A stretch of DNA of 43,655 bases from Bordetella petrii (GCF_020991325.1 NZ_JAJMLX010000007.1:1-43655), one strand, 5' to 3'. Numbered from the stretch's first letter, positions 10,950 to 20,557 are shown. Notes: generated from the letters alone by a model not told the origin. Translations and numbers: made by a program.

Positions 10950-12110
10950 TTATTTTTCCATCATATTGCTCATTCTCTCAAAGAACATTCGAGACACTTT
11001 ATTAGGCTTCATTGCGCGCAGAAGTTTTGAGAAGTCATACTGACTTCTTTCAAGGCGCATAGCTTTTTTGAAAGCGCACCGTAAATGATCTATCGAAATT
11101 TGTGACACTTCAATACCAAGTCCACCGGCAATGCTAGTCCCTCTTGCCGGCGAGGCACGAGCGATAACTGGAACACAAAATGTCGTAGCAAGCGCGATAA
11201 CTCCAGAATTGAGTAAGTCAAGATTAGCCGCGACTACGAAATCGGCTGAATTAAAATAATGTTGAACATCATACTCGGCGACCCTTGCTGGCTCAATAAT
11301 GATTCGAGCATCAAACTCCGCTGCACGCAATAATTGAGAAAGAAATTTCCTGTCTGGTGCTGGTCCTGCAATAATCAAAACAGCGTCTTCTTCCCTATCG
11401 AATGCTTGCCGAAACGCTGCTATTACGAAAATCAAACTCTTGTAGGGTAAAATTGCGCCAAAACATAAAAAAACGCGGGAGGAAGAAGATATTCCCAACG
11501 CCAAGCGGCTGGTCTCTTGGCTATCTACACGTGGATACCAACCCTCGTAGGAAGGGTGAGGTACATAAAATTCCTCTTTCTGCGAAATATCATAAGACGG
11601 ATACGCAAGCAACCGAGTTTGCTTGTTCATAACATGAACGGCAGCTACGTAATCAAGCAAAACTCTCCTAACCTTCACCTCATGCTCGACAAATTTTGTG
11701 CCGTGGGGCAAAACATTATGAATAGTCCAGACTATGCGCACACCTTTCGAGCACAACTCATCTAGGAGTTGTCCGAATTCGTTTATTCGACGACTAGCAT
11801 CATCTTCATCAGAAGCATCACGTAAAATTGCACCGAGCCAGTGAATATGCAGGATTACGTTCTGTACATTCCCCAACGCCTTTAGAGTAACTAGATCCGG
11901 GGTTGGAACAACAACATAGCCATATTGGCTAGCTTGACTATACAGTAGGTTTTGATAGGGGTTCGTAGTAAGAACCGGATAACAAATCAAAATGCGCTTT
12001 TTTTGAGGTGGCCCTCGGGTCAATCTCAATATTTCTGCGTCGGCAAAAATAGTCTCCCACATTTGTCGTCGATGTACCACGTCCCGTACTCTAGTCATGC
12101 CTAGCCTCAC
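10950..12110 (-). CDS. Glycosyltransferase (GT-B fold, GT4-like)
   Basis: A 386-residue probable cytoplasmic glycosyltransferase. The N-lobe has VILHIHWLGAIL and RIVWTIHNVLPHG; the C-lobe has VFLCFGAILPYKS, VLIIAGPAPDRKF, and a NSADFVVAANLDLLNSGVIALA segment at the donor site. The late GxxxxLE-type donor motif of many GT4 enzymes is not obvious, so the family assignment is only approximate. The start is GTG at 12110; an in-frame ATG at 12098 is the alternative. It is the middle gene of a three-gene minus-strand run and lies 3 bases upstream of the unknown gene at 9960-10946. It likely contributes one linkage of the capsule repeat unit. Confidence 0.8.
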   Translation of the reverse strand: MRLGMTRVRDVVHRRQMWETIFADAEILRLTRGPPQKKRILICYPVLTTNPYQNLLYSQASQYGYVVVPTPDLVTLKALGNVQNVILHIHWLGAILRDASDEDDASRRINEFGQLLDELCSKGVRIVWTIHNVLPHGTKFVEHEVKVRRVLLDYVAAVHVMNKQTRLLAYPSYDISQKEEFYVPHPSYEGWYPRVDSQETSRLALGISSSSRVFLCFGAILPYKSLIFVIAAFRQAFDREEDAVLIIAGPAPDRKFLSQLLRAAEFDARIIIEPARVAEYDVQHYFNSADFVVAANLDLLNSGVIALATTFCVPVIARASPARGTSIAGGLGIEVSQISIDHLRCAFKKAMRLERSQYDFSKLLRAMKPNKVSRMFFERMSNMMEK

Positions 12111-12191
12111 TCACCACCGCTAATGCGAGTCTAAAGAACTTGGCCCGCCATCCGTATACCGCCATGTGAATTCCTCAGAATAACTACACAA

Positions 12192-13235
12192 TCAGAACAG
12201 AGACCACGCCTCTAGCTCCTGTAATCTGTGGCACCAGGTATGGTAAGTATGCACATATTCTGCCCCTGCAAGCGCCCTCTCCTGCGCTTGCAGATAGCCC
12301 CCCCCTTGGGTTTGGTCAATTATGCCAAGTAAGCCCTCCCTAGAGGAAAATGAATAACAATAACTGGAGAATAATTCCTGTACCGCTTGTGAGTCCGTAG
12401 TGATAGCCACGCCGCCGACTGCCATAATCTCAATCAAACGCCGCGAAAACATTGTTGGCGAATTCTCTATAGTATTGACGTTCAAGCAATAACGGTATTT
12501 TCTGTATATGTGCGCCGTTTTCTGATTTTTGACCCCAGGGTACACACGCATACCAGGCATTAAAGGATAGCGATACACGAATGAGGAACGATCAGAATTT
12601 CTGTCGTAAATGTCTAATCCCATGGGAGCAAACACTTCGAACATCATATCCTGCCATTGTCTTCGTCGCTCGTGTAAATGGGTGCTATAACTTCCCACAA
12701 ACGACGCCTCACCAACGAAATGCCGTGTATCCTCCAATGCAACACAATGGAATTTAGGTTGGACTGCAAACATAAGCACTGATACGGGCTTATCGGGACC
12801 TAGATCTGTACGATACCGTTCCAAGCACGTCGAATCGACAGTTCCAATATGATCAAACAGTTCGGCTGAGTCTATAAATCGATCGTAATGTACCCCATCC
12901 TCCTTATTCCAAAAGAAAGTCTTGATGCCACGTTCCTTAGCATAAGAGACAACCTTTTGAAGTGCCACATTATTTCTTTCCGGAAACTCGGGATAAGATG
13001 CGATTTTGTAGCGCCAAGAATTTCTTTTCCCTTTCCACGCAGACTCGACAAATAACAGGTCTGGACGCCAAATACTCAGTACCCACCTATAGTTCAACGG
13101 AGTGATCTCCGTAACCTGGCATTCAGCTGACAAACATGCGGTTGTCAGCGAATCTCCAATGACGGCAACCCGCAGCTTGGAATATCTCCCCTCCCTCTGC
13201 TTCCGAACACGCCGTGGATTCAGCAAAGCTATCAA
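12192..13235 (-). CDS. CgeB-like glycosyltransferase
   Basis: A 347-residue protein like the CgeB/DUF3880-type GT-B glycosyltransferases. Features are RVAVIGDSLTTACLS at the start of the fold, a PDLLFVESAW segment, KTFFWNKEDGVHYDRF, SFVGSYSTHLHERRR, and the C-lobe NTIENSPTMFSRRLIEIMAVGGVAITTDS with an E in the sugar-nucleotide site. The chosen start is TTG at 13235, supported by a GGAG ribosome site 5 bases upstream. It is first in the minus-strand run and divergent from kpsM. The sequence just upstream in another frame (13200-13308) reads like protein, so an indel near the G-rich tract around 13188-13198 cannot be excluded. Confidence 0.8.
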   Translation of the reverse strand: MIALLNPRRVRKQREGRYSKLRVAVIGDSLTTACLSAECQVTEITPLNYRWVLSIWRPDLLFVESAWKGKRNSWRYKIASYPEFPERNNVALQKVVSYAKERGIKTFFWNKEDGVHYDRFIDSAELFDHIGTVDSTCLERYRTDLGPDKPVSVLMFAVQPKFHCVALEDTRHFVGEASFVGSYSTHLHERRRQWQDMMFEVFAPMGLDIYDRNSDRSSFVYRYPLMPGMRVYPGVKNQKTAHIYRKYRYCLNVNTIENSPTMFSRRLIEIMAVGGVAITTDSQAVQELFSSYCYSFSSREGLLGIIDQTQGGGYLQAQERALAGAEYVHTYHTWCHRLQELEAWSLF

Positions 13236-13344
13236 AATTCACTCCAAATTTCTTCTTGAGAACATGCAGCCATAAATGGTGACAATTAATTGCGTGATTT
13301 ACCAACAATTGCGCCTACGCCGCATTCATGTGAGCATGCAGAAT

Positions 13345-13350
13345 TATAAT
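13345..13350 (+). promoter_or_regulatory. Possible -10 element for the kps operon
   Basis: A perfect TATAAT lies 68 bases before the kpsM start, in the 183-base gap between divergent genes that must hold promoters for both directions. No acceptable -35 is found at 16-18 bases, so this is a candidate only. Confidence 0.25.
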
Positions 13351-13418
13351 AAAAATTACGACTCAGCACAGAGAATATACGGTAAAATTCCGCACCATTG
13401 ACCCCATCGTAACCAGCA

Positions 13419-14198
13419 ATGAAGCTTAGGTCCTCTCAAGAAATTTGCCGCTCAGTCATTTTTGCACTTATTTTGCGTGAAATGCGAGGCCGCTTCGGTC
13501 GCATGCGGCTGGGAGCATTTTGGACTTTTATGGAACCGCTTGCCCACATGGCGGTGTTGGGCACAATAATGGTACTGCGAGGCAGGCACAGCTATTCGTA
13601 CGACTACCTAGTATTTCTTCTTGTAGGGCTGGCCCCGTTTTTGCTCTATAAGAACATAGTCACCAAAATTATGAACAGTGTAGATGCTAACAAAGCACTA
13701 TTCGCCTATAAACAAATTCAACCGTTCGATGCTTTTGTGGCTCGAGCGATCATGGAATTTTGTATCTCTGCCCTAGTCTTTGTCGTCCTCTATCTTGGAT
13801 TAACTTGGTACGGATTCGATACACACATTGCCCGACCCAGTTCTTGGGTATTCACGGTATTCCTTGGAATTTTCTTCTCATTTGCGCTGGGCATTCTATT
13901 TGCCATAATAGTTGAAGCCGTGCCAGAGGCTAAGACAGCTTTGAGCCTGCTTTTCATGCCTTTATATCTCTTATCGGGCGTCATCTATCCTATTTCTAGT
14001 TTTCCGCAGTCGCTTGCAAAATATATTTTGTGGAACCCATATCTGCATATCATAGAATTAATTCGCTACGACACATTCACCGGGTACCGTCTCTACTATG
14101 GTGTGTCCTTGGAGTTTGTCATAAAATGCACGATCATTTTCAGCTTTGTCGCACTTTTCTTTTATCGAGTGCGCCGACTCCGGCTTATGGCTAGGTAA
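13419..14198 (+). CDS. kpsM: Capsule ABC transporter permease KpsM
   Basis: A 259-residue inner-membrane ABC-2 permease of the usual length for KpsM/CtrC. It begins with the cytoplasmic FALILREMRGRFGRMRLG segment typical of the family, then six hydrophobic spans (roughly residues 32-50, 62-80, 105-128, 140-163, 172-190 and 230-250), with LSGVIYPISSFP and WNPYLHIIELIR near the end. With KpsT it moves the lipid-linked capsular polysaccharide across the inner membrane. It is the first gene of a tight six-gene export operon; kpsT follows after 12 bases. Confidence 0.95.
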   Translation: MKLRSSQEICRSVIFALILREMRGRFGRMRLGAFWTFMEPLAHMAVLGTIMVLRGRHSYSYDYLVFLLVGLAPFLLYKNIVTKIMNSVDANKALFAYKQIQPFDAFVARAIMEFCISALVFVVLYLGLTWYGFDTHIARPSSWVFTVFLGIFFSFALGILFAIIVEAVPEAKTALSLLFMPLYLLSGVIYPISSFPQSLAKYILWNPYLHIIELIRYDTFTGYRLYYGVSLEFVIKCTIIFSFVALFFYRVRRLRLMAR

Positions 14199-14210
14199 GA
14201 TACGGCGCAT

Positions 14211-14864
14211 ATGTTTGAAATCATAAATGTCACTAAATCATACCTCACGCCGCGAGGTCGGCGCTATGTTTTCCGTGATTTGAATCTTTCAATTCCAGCA
14301 GGGAAAAACATAGGGTTGATTGGCAGAAACGGTGCCGGGAAATCCACACTAATGAGACTGCTTGGCGGAGTTGATAAGCCGGACCACGGCCGAATCATCA
14401 CGGATCGGAATATTTCCTGGCCAGTAGGATTAAGCGGTGGATTCCAGGGAAGTATGACGGGCAGAGATAATGTAAAGTTCGTCTGCCGGGTCTACGGCGC
14501 TCTAGCCGACAGCATGCGTTCAAAGATTAAGTATGTTGAAGATTTTGCTGACCTAGGGAAATGGTTCGACGAACCGGTCAGATCGTACTCGTCCGGGATG
14601 AGATCGCGCCTTGCATTCGGCCTTAGCATGGCATTTGATTTTGATTACTATCTGATAGACGAAGTAATGTCCGTTGGTGATGCTCATTTTCGAAAAAAAT
14701 CAAACGAGGTTTTTGCAGAGAAAATGAAAACATCAAACGTCATTTTAGTAAGCCATGCAATGGGCGATATTCGTCGCCTGTGCAATCTTGTTCTTCTTGT
14801 TCAGAACGGCGGCGTCCACATATATGAGGACGTAGTCGAAGGCATCAAAGCCTATCAGGCTTAG
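14211..14864 (+). CDS. kpsT: Capsule ABC transporter ATPase KpsT
   Basis: A 217-residue ATP-binding subunit. It has the Walker A GRNGAGKST (residues 38-46), a signature YSSGMRSRLAFG and Walker B YYLIDEVMSVGD with a switch-His region ILVSHAMGD. It has the short form typical of KpsT/CtrD and lacks the C-terminal carbohydrate-binding extension of Wzt proteins. That points to export that does not read a chain-terminating cap. It sits between kpsM and kpsE, with spacing of 12 and 14 bases. Confidence 0.95.
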   Translation: MFEIINVTKSYLTPRGRRYVFRDLNLSIPAGKNIGLIGRNGAGKSTLMRLLGGVDKPDHGRIITDRNISWPVGLSGGFQGSMTGRDNVKFVCRVYGALADSMRSKIKYVEDFADLGKWFDEPVRSYSSGMRSRLAFGLSMAFDFDYYLIDEVMSVGDAHFRKKSNEVFAEKMKTSNVILVSHAMGDIRRLCNLVLLVQNGGVHIYEDVVEGIKAYQA

Positions 14865-14878
14865 TTATTGGGGTTCTC

Positions 14879-15985
14879 GTGTTTAATTTCAATAAAATAA
14901 AGAAAGTCCCACTATTTTTCTACGTTGTACTATTGCCGATGGCAATAGCGATTTTATATTATGCCGTCTTTGCTATAGATCGCTACGTCAGCGTTTCCAA
15001 AGTGGTTGTTAGGCAACAGCAAGATGGCCAGGCGGCGAATATCCCGAGCCTTGCTTTGCTATTGGGGGGCACCAACCCGACTTCTCGAGAGGAAACTCTC
15101 TTCCTGCAAGAACTCATCCAATCAACGGAGATGATGAAAGATCTGCAGGAGAAATTTGGTTGGGTTCAGGCTTACGCTGCTCAGGGTGGTGACCCACTCT
15201 ATTTCATTAGCGAAGATGCCTCAGATGAAGACCTGCTGAAATTCTACAATAGGATTGTCACCACACACTTCGATGAGCTGACGGGATTGCTCGCAATTGA
15301 AGTGCAGGCCCCTACTCCAGAGCTGGCAGAGCAGATGCTCAATGGCATACTTAAAGAGAGTGAGGGTTTCGTAAATGAAATTTCGCATAAAATAGCACGC
15401 GATCAAATGCGTTTTTTCGATGTGGAGCTTGCTAACGCCCGACGCAATTATGAGGAAAAAAAGAATGATTTAATTGCGTTCCAGAGTGCTAATAATCTGT
15501 TGGATGCGAACGCCGCAGCTGAATCGCTTGCGCAAATTATCGCCGGCCTGGAAACACAACTAACAACTGAGCGGGCTGCCTTAAAAGCACTCCAATCATC
15601 ACTCTCTCCCAATAGCCCTCAAGTACTCCGACAACAAACTAAGATTCGTGCAATTGAGCAACAACTGCACGCAGAGAAGAAACAACTAGTCTCCGCTGCT
15701 GACGGCGATCAATTGAATGTCGTTGCATCGAAGTTCCGCAACCTCACAATTGATGCCGGAATAGCGGAAGAAAGCTACAAATTAGCGGTCATGGCTTTGG
15801 AGAATGCTCGCATCGAAGCATCCAAGAAGATTCGCACTTTGGTCACTGTCGTTGCTCCTAATCTCGCTCAGACAGCTATTTATCCTGAACGACTTTACAA
15901 TCTGGGAACTCTATTCGTATTACTGCTGCTGCTTTATGGCGTGGCACGCTTCCTCATTGCCACAATAGAAGACCACCGAGATTAG
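14879..15985 (+). CDS. kpsE: Capsule export inner-membrane protein KpsE (PCP family)
   Basis: A 368-residue polysaccharide co-polymerase family protein that would bridge the KpsMT transporter and the outer-membrane channel. One membrane span lies near residues 10-30, a long periplasmic part includes a predicted coiled coil (about residues 170-270, ending in a SPNSPQVLRQQTKIRAIEQQL block), and a second span lies near residues 338-360. The GTG start at 14879 is preceded by a GGGGT ribosome site. Length and topology match KpsE/CtrB. Confidence 0.93.
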   Translation: MFNFNKIKKVPLFFYVVLLPMAIAILYYAVFAIDRYVSVSKVVVRQQQDGQAANIPSLALLLGGTNPTSREETLFLQELIQSTEMMKDLQEKFGWVQAYAAQGGDPLYFISEDASDEDLLKFYNRIVTTHFDELTGLLAIEVQAPTPELAEQMLNGILKESEGFVNEISHKIARDQMRFFDVELANARRNYEEKKNDLIAFQSANNLLDANAAAESLAQIIAGLETQLTTERAALKALQSSLSPNSPQVLRQQTKIRAIEQQLHAEKKQLVSAADGDQLNVVASKFRNLTIDAGIAEESYKLAVMALENARIEASKKIRTLVTVVAPNLAQTAIYPERLYNLGTLFVLLLLLYGVARFLIATIEDHRD

Positions 15986-15993
15986 GCAAGATC

Positions 15994-17124
15994 ATGCACT
16001 TTAGTAATACCACTATGATTGACTACCGCCCCATCGCTAAAGCAAACATGGGTATGTCGCGATTACTGAGTCGCATTGCGATTGGAGCCCTAGTGTTGAC
16101 GTTGAGCGGCTGCGGGATATTGTCCGGAGCAGGCCCGTACCGAAACTCCATCACTTGGACCGATGATTCAACTGATCCCCGCTATGACCTCATTAATTTG
16201 ACGGCAGCGACCATCTCGCCCTACATACGTCCCCCCGCCCCACATTTGACATCCGACGTATCGCAATTGCCAGTTTCCAACGTCCGTCTGATCCCAGGTG
16301 ACGTGATCGGATTACTTATTTCTGACAGCTCTCCTGAAGGTGGGTTGTTCGCTCCTTTGAGTATCGGCGGTACCTCGTTTCCCAAAGTCTCAGTCGATGC
16401 TAGCGGCAATATTTCGCTTCCCTATGTCGGCAAATTGAAAGTCTCCGGAATGACGCTTCCGCAGGTTCAAACAGCGGTTCAAAATCGATTGAAAGGTAAA
16501 GCTACTGACCCCCAAGTCTATGCTCAATTGGTCGGTGACTTATCGGGTTCGGTGTTAGTGGCTGGCAGCGTCAAAGCGCCTGGCCGCTTTTCCGCCTTGC
16601 AAGGTCCACTTACTCTGCTTGATGCTATAAACATGGCTGGCGGCCCTCTTCTGGACCCTCATTTGACAAAAGTCACTGTTCGCACGGGAAGTGAAGTTCA
16701 TGCCTACAGTTATCAAGAGCTATTGGAAGGACGGAATCAACCCGTGCCGCCACGGTCCGAGATTATCTTAGAGCGAGCCCGCCAGCGTTTTGTGGCTATG
16801 GGTGCTGTTAACACACCAGGACTACATGATCTTCCCTCTGCTAACCCGAGCTTACTAGAAACTTTAGGCGTTGTCGGTGGCTTGGATGAGAGCAAGGCGG
16901 ACCCTACCGGCGTCTTCGTTTTTCGCCTGACCAACGAGGATACAGATCAACCTCATGCTCAGGTATTTAGTTTGAACATGCGCAACCCTGAATCAATATT
17001 CTTGGCGCGACAGTTCTTGGTTCAACCTGAAGACGCAATTTATGTTACCAATGCAGCCGTCTACGAATGGCAAAAAATCATCACGCCGATCGTACAAGCA
17101 GTGTTAATCGGTCAACGTTTTTGA
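15994..17124 (+). CDS. kpsD: Outer-membrane polysaccharide export lipoprotein (OPX; Wza/CtrA/KpsD family)
   Basis: A 376-residue protein with a lipoprotein signal: LVLTLSGCG, lipidated Cys at residue 40 if the first ATG is used. Internal ATG codons at residues 19 and 21 would give a more usual signal peptide, so the true start may be 16048 or 16054. The mature part has the poly_export domain (IPGDVIGLLI, then DASGNISLPYVGKLKVSGMTLPQ) and two SLBB-type repeats (VLVAGSVKAPGRF, RFVAMGAVNTPGL). It ends with a hydrophobic amphipathic segment suited to the outer-membrane ring. It is Wza/CtrA-sized rather than the ~560 residues of E. coli KpsD. It is the exit channel of the capsule exporter. Confidence 0.93.
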   Translation: MHFSNTTMIDYRPIAKANMGMSRLLSRIAIGALVLTLSGCGILSGAGPYRNSITWTDDSTDPRYDLINLTAATISPYIRPPAPHLTSDVSQLPVSNVRLIPGDVIGLLISDSSPEGGLFAPLSIGGTSFPKVSVDASGNISLPYVGKLKVSGMTLPQVQTAVQNRLKGKATDPQVYAQLVGDLSGSVLVAGSVKAPGRFSALQGPLTLLDAINMAGGPLLDPHLTKVTVRTGSEVHAYSYQELLEGRNQPVPPRSEIILERARQRFVAMGAVNTPGLHDLPSANPSLLETLGVVGGLDESKADPTGVFVFRLTNEDTDQPHAQVFSLNMRNPESIFLARQFLVQPEDAIYVTNAAVYEWQKIITPIVQAVLIGQRF

Positions 17125-17131
17125 CCTAAAC

Positions 17132-19132
17132 ATGGGTGTCTCACAAATTGCTGTCCATTGGCTTGACTGGGGGCTATGGCGACAAACGAAATTATTGACT
17201 AGGCTAAACATGCCGGTGCGTCGCACGCTTGGCCGATGGCCGGCACCTGGTACAGCGGCTTATATTGGTTGGGGTCTAAAGACAAGCGGATTGCGCGCCC
17301 AATCACTCGCCGCTAAGCACAACAGGGCATGTTGGCTGTTAGAAGACGGATTTCTGCGCTCTCTCGAATCTAGTAATAGCATTTCATACTCTTTAGTCAT
17401 CGATGACGAAGGTATTTACTATGACGCGCGCCGGCCGTCCGCCCTTGAACGATTGATCCGAAAACCTCTGGACGTCGTGCAAAAGCAGCGTACGACCGCG
17501 CTTATTAATGCCTGGAGGGAAGCAGGTGTGTCGAAATACAATGGCGCGCGTGATCCGGACCTTATAGGCCTTCCAAAAAAATACGTGCTGGTAGTGGACC
17601 AGACGGCGGGCGACGCCTCCATCGCAGGAGGCATGGCTACCGAAGCGTCCTTTCAGTCCATGCTTGAAGATGCTCTAGCGCACAATCCGGATTGCGCAGT
17701 CCTTCTTAAAGTGCATCCAGAGGTAGCTGCCGGACATAAGAACGGGCATTTTGACATCGAAACGCTAAAAAAAATAGCGCGGATTCAAATTATTGCCGAG
17801 GATGTCCATCCCGCTCTAATCCTGAAATATTCTGAAGCCGTATATACCGTCACCTCGCAACTCGGCTTCGAGGCATTATTGTGGGGGAAACCGGTATATG
17901 CATACGGTATGCCATTTTACGCTGGCTGGGATTTGACCGTCGATCAACTCGCAACACCAGCTCGACGGAATGCGGCTTCTCTTGAACAAGTTGTGCACGC
18001 CGCACTAATCGAATATCCACGTTACTTCGACCCCGAGAGCGATGAGCAATGCGAGGTTGAGACGCTACTGGCTTGGCTTGCCTTGCAACGCAAGGAACGC
18101 CATCGCTTCCCCAAAAAACTCGTTGCGTATGGCTTTTCAAAATGGAAGCGTCAATATGTGAACGAATTCCTGGCAGGCAGCGAAGTAACATTCACCAATA
18201 CTGTGACCGACTGTCCTTCCGGCTCTTTAACGGTCACCTGGGGTCATAAGCATACTCACGAGTTCCGGAGCTTGCCCCATCCCATTTCGCTAGTTCGAAT
18301 TGAAGATGGCTTCATCAGATCAGTAGGGCTTGGAGCCGAATTCGTACGCCCTATTTCGTGGGTGATCGACTCGGATGGCATCTATTACGACGCCAATAAA
18401 CCGTCAGGCCTGGAGCATATATTATCTGATGCTCATTTTACTGAGGCGTTGTGCAAGCGGGCGGCGGATCTCCGAGAAAAATTAGTTTCTCTTGGAATAA
18501 CAAAATATAATCTTTCAGGTCTAGCCAACTGGCAACGTGAAGAGAATTCAGGGTATGTCATACTAGTCCCGGGCCAAGTGGAGAGCGATGCCGCTATCAC
18601 TTATGGCACTACCCACATAACCCGAAACATTGACCTATTGCGTGCGGTACGTGCCAAGCATCCCGATGCCTGGATTATTTACAAACCACATCCAGACGTT
18701 GTTGCCGGCTTACGCGACCGGGGTGTCACTGAGCATGAGGCGCGAAACTGGTGCGACGAGATCGTTAATGATGTTCCCTATCACACTCTTCTCGAATCGG
18801 TCGATGAAGTTCATGTAATGAGCTCATTAGCCGGATTTGAGGCGTTACTGCGTGGCCTACCGGTATCGACTTGGGGCCAGCCATTCTATGCAGGCTGGGG
18901 CCTCACCCGTGATTATGGGTTGACCACTCAGACACGCTCACGTCGACGCCGAGCACTGACTTTAGACCAACTAGTAGCTGGAGTTCTAATTCTTTATCCC
19001 ACCTATGTTAGTCGAATCACTCGCAAGTTTTGCTCTCCCGAACGTGCTGTCGACGAATTGAGACAATGGCGTCACCAGGCGCGATCAAATCCGGCCAGAC
19101 GCTTAATTGCTCGGCTTTTACGCAAACCGTGA
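17132..19132 (+). CDS. kpsC: Beta-Kdo transferase KpsC (two-domain)
   Basis: A 666-residue cytoplasmic protein with two tandem GT-B modules, as in KpsC/LipA. Each module repeats the same set of motifs: LLEDGFLRSLE, IYYDARRPS and GMPFYAGWDLT in the first half (to ~residue 320), and RIEDGFIRSVG, IYYDANKPSGLE and GQPFYAGWGLT in the second. Known KpsC extends the poly-beta-Kdo linker on lyso-phosphatidylglycerol with alternating linkages. Its presence says the capsule is anchored by a Kdo linker. It starts 7 bases after the OPX gene, and its end overlaps kpsS. Confidence 0.95.
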   Translation: MGVSQIAVHWLDWGLWRQTKLLTRLNMPVRRTLGRWPAPGTAAYIGWGLKTSGLRAQSLAAKHNRACWLLEDGFLRSLESSNSISYSLVIDDEGIYYDARRPSALERLIRKPLDVVQKQRTTALINAWREAGVSKYNGARDPDLIGLPKKYVLVVDQTAGDASIAGGMATEASFQSMLEDALAHNPDCAVLLKVHPEVAAGHKNGHFDIETLKKIARIQIIAEDVHPALILKYSEAVYTVTSQLGFEALLWGKPVYAYGMPFYAGWDLTVDQLATPARRNAASLEQVVHAALIEYPRYFDPESDEQCEVETLLAWLALQRKERHRFPKKLVAYGFSKWKRQYVNEFLAGSEVTFTNTVTDCPSGSLTVTWGHKHTHEFRSLPHPISLVRIEDGFIRSVGLGAEFVRPISWVIDSDGIYYDANKPSGLEHILSDAHFTEALCKRAADLREKLVSLGITKYNLSGLANWQREENSGYVILVPGQVESDAAITYGTTHITRNIDLLRAVRAKHPDAWIIYKPHPDVVAGLRDRGVTEHEARNWCDEIVNDVPYHTLLESVDEVHVMSSLAGFEALLRGLPVSTWGQPFYAGWGLTRDYGLTTQTRSRRRRALTLDQLVAGVLILYPTYVSRITRKFCSPERAVDELRQWRHQARSNPARRLIARLLRKP

Positions 19133-20355
19133 ATCGACGCTTCCTCTTTCTTCAAGGCCCCTGCTCCCCTTTCTTTTCACAGTTAGGCCGTGGCCTTGCA
19201 GACGCTGGGTATCATATCGCCAAATTGAATTACAATTGCGGCGATGCAGGCCAATGGCGACAAGGTTGCAGTCAGTCGTATCGGGGTAAAGCCGAAGATT
19301 TGTGTATTTTTTATCGCCTGCTATTCGAACGTGAGGGTTACACGGATATAATTCTCTTCGGCGATCACAGGCCAGTGCATTTGCCCGCTATTCAAGTAGC
19401 GAAGACTTGTGGGATTAACGTACACGTATTCGAGGAAGGTTATTTCCGCCCCTATTGGATTACATTGGAGCGAAACGGTGTAAATGCAAAATCGGAGTTG
19501 CCAAATGATCCGGCTTGGTATCGCAAGATCGGGCCGCGAATCCCTGATTATGGAAATGGCCAAGAATTTAAATCTTCATTTTCAACACGCGCTTATCACG
19601 ACATCGTATACCAGGCAGCGGGAATAGCCAACCGCTTACTCTATCCCGAATACCGAACACATGCCCCCGTATCGGCGAGTGCAGAATATAGAGCATATGC
19701 AAAGCGAGCAGTATCTATCTTTCGGAGAAAAGCAACGGATGCTGCGGCCATACAGAATCTCATTTATAGCCGTACACCATTTTGGCTTCTTCCTCTCCAA
19801 TTAAACAGTGACGCGCAAATCCGATGTCACTCACCCTATGCAGATATGCCTCATATGTTGCAAGAGGTCATAGCATCATTCGCCCGGATGTGCCATCCGA
19901 GCGCATCGCTTGCAATCAAGAACCACCCTCTTGATCCTGGCCTAATGAATTATGAAAAAATCATTGACGAATTATGCGCCAGATTTGCGGTATGCCGTAA
20001 ACGAGTAATATATTTAGAGAGCGGCCCATTACCAGCCCTCCTCAACCATGCTCGGGGGGTTATTACCGTCAATAGCACAGTGGGCGGATCGGCACTTGTG
20101 CACTCCCGACCGCTGATGGCTCTTGGCCAAGCCATTTACCATATGCCTGGCCTGACATTTCAAGGCCATCTTGACGATTTTTGGCGACACGGAAGGCAAC
20201 CGGATCCAAGGCTATTCAGATGGTTCCGTAACACGGTCATCCATAGCACACAAATTAATGGTGGTTTTTATGCTAAATCTAGCATCGCCATGAGTGTCTC
20301 GGCGGCACTTCCTCGCTTGCTGGCGACGTGTAGCAGGCTAAACATGCTCCGCTGA
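19066..20355 (+). CDS. kpsS: Beta-Kdo transferase KpsS (linker initiation)
   Basis: A cytoplasmic KpsS/LipB family protein that, from family knowledge, adds the first Kdo to the lipid. Motifs are RFLFLQGPCSPFF near the start, LFGDHRPVHLPA, FEEGYFRPYWIT, then LAIKNHPLDPG and GVITVNSTVGGSAL with GHLDDFW near the end, all in E. coli KpsS order. The ATG at 19066 overlaps kpsC by 67 bases and gives 429 residues. A GTG at 19129 overlapping the kpsC stop by 4 bases (GTGA) gives 408 residues and is a good alternative. It is the last gene of the export operon; 202 AT-rich bases follow before the next start, so the downstream genes may have their own promoter. Confidence 0.93.
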   Translation: MASPGAIKSGQTLNCSAFTQTVNRRFLFLQGPCSPFFSQLGRGLADAGYHIAKLNYNCGDAGQWRQGCSQSYRGKAEDLCIFYRLLFEREGYTDIILFGDHRPVHLPAIQVAKTCGINVHVFEEGYFRPYWITLERNGVNAKSELPNDPAWYRKIGPRIPDYGNGQEFKSSFSTRAYHDIVYQAAGIANRLLYPEYRTHAPVSASAEYRAYAKRAVSIFRRKATDAAAIQNLIYSRTPFWLLPLQLNSDAQIRCHSPYADMPHMLQEVIASFARMCHPSASLAIKNHPLDPGLMNYEKIIDELCARFAVCRKRVIYLESGPLPALLNHARGVITVNSTVGGSALVHSRPLMALGQAIYHMPGLTFQGHLDDFWRHGRQPDPRLFRWFRNTVIHSTQINGGFYAKSSIAMSVSAALPRLLATCSRLNMLR

Positions 20356-20557
20356 CTCGCGTAGGAAGAACATTTCTCATCGATGCCATTTCTTTTTTTT
20401 TCAAAATATATAAAATTGCATTCGATCGACACGATCCAGATCGCCCAAAGAATCTTCTCACCTCAATAAGCTACAATAACTCCAAATTTCCAAAAAATAG
20501 TGCAAAATTATTATTTCTCATATAGACTACTCCTTCTGAAAAGCTGGGGTAGATCAA

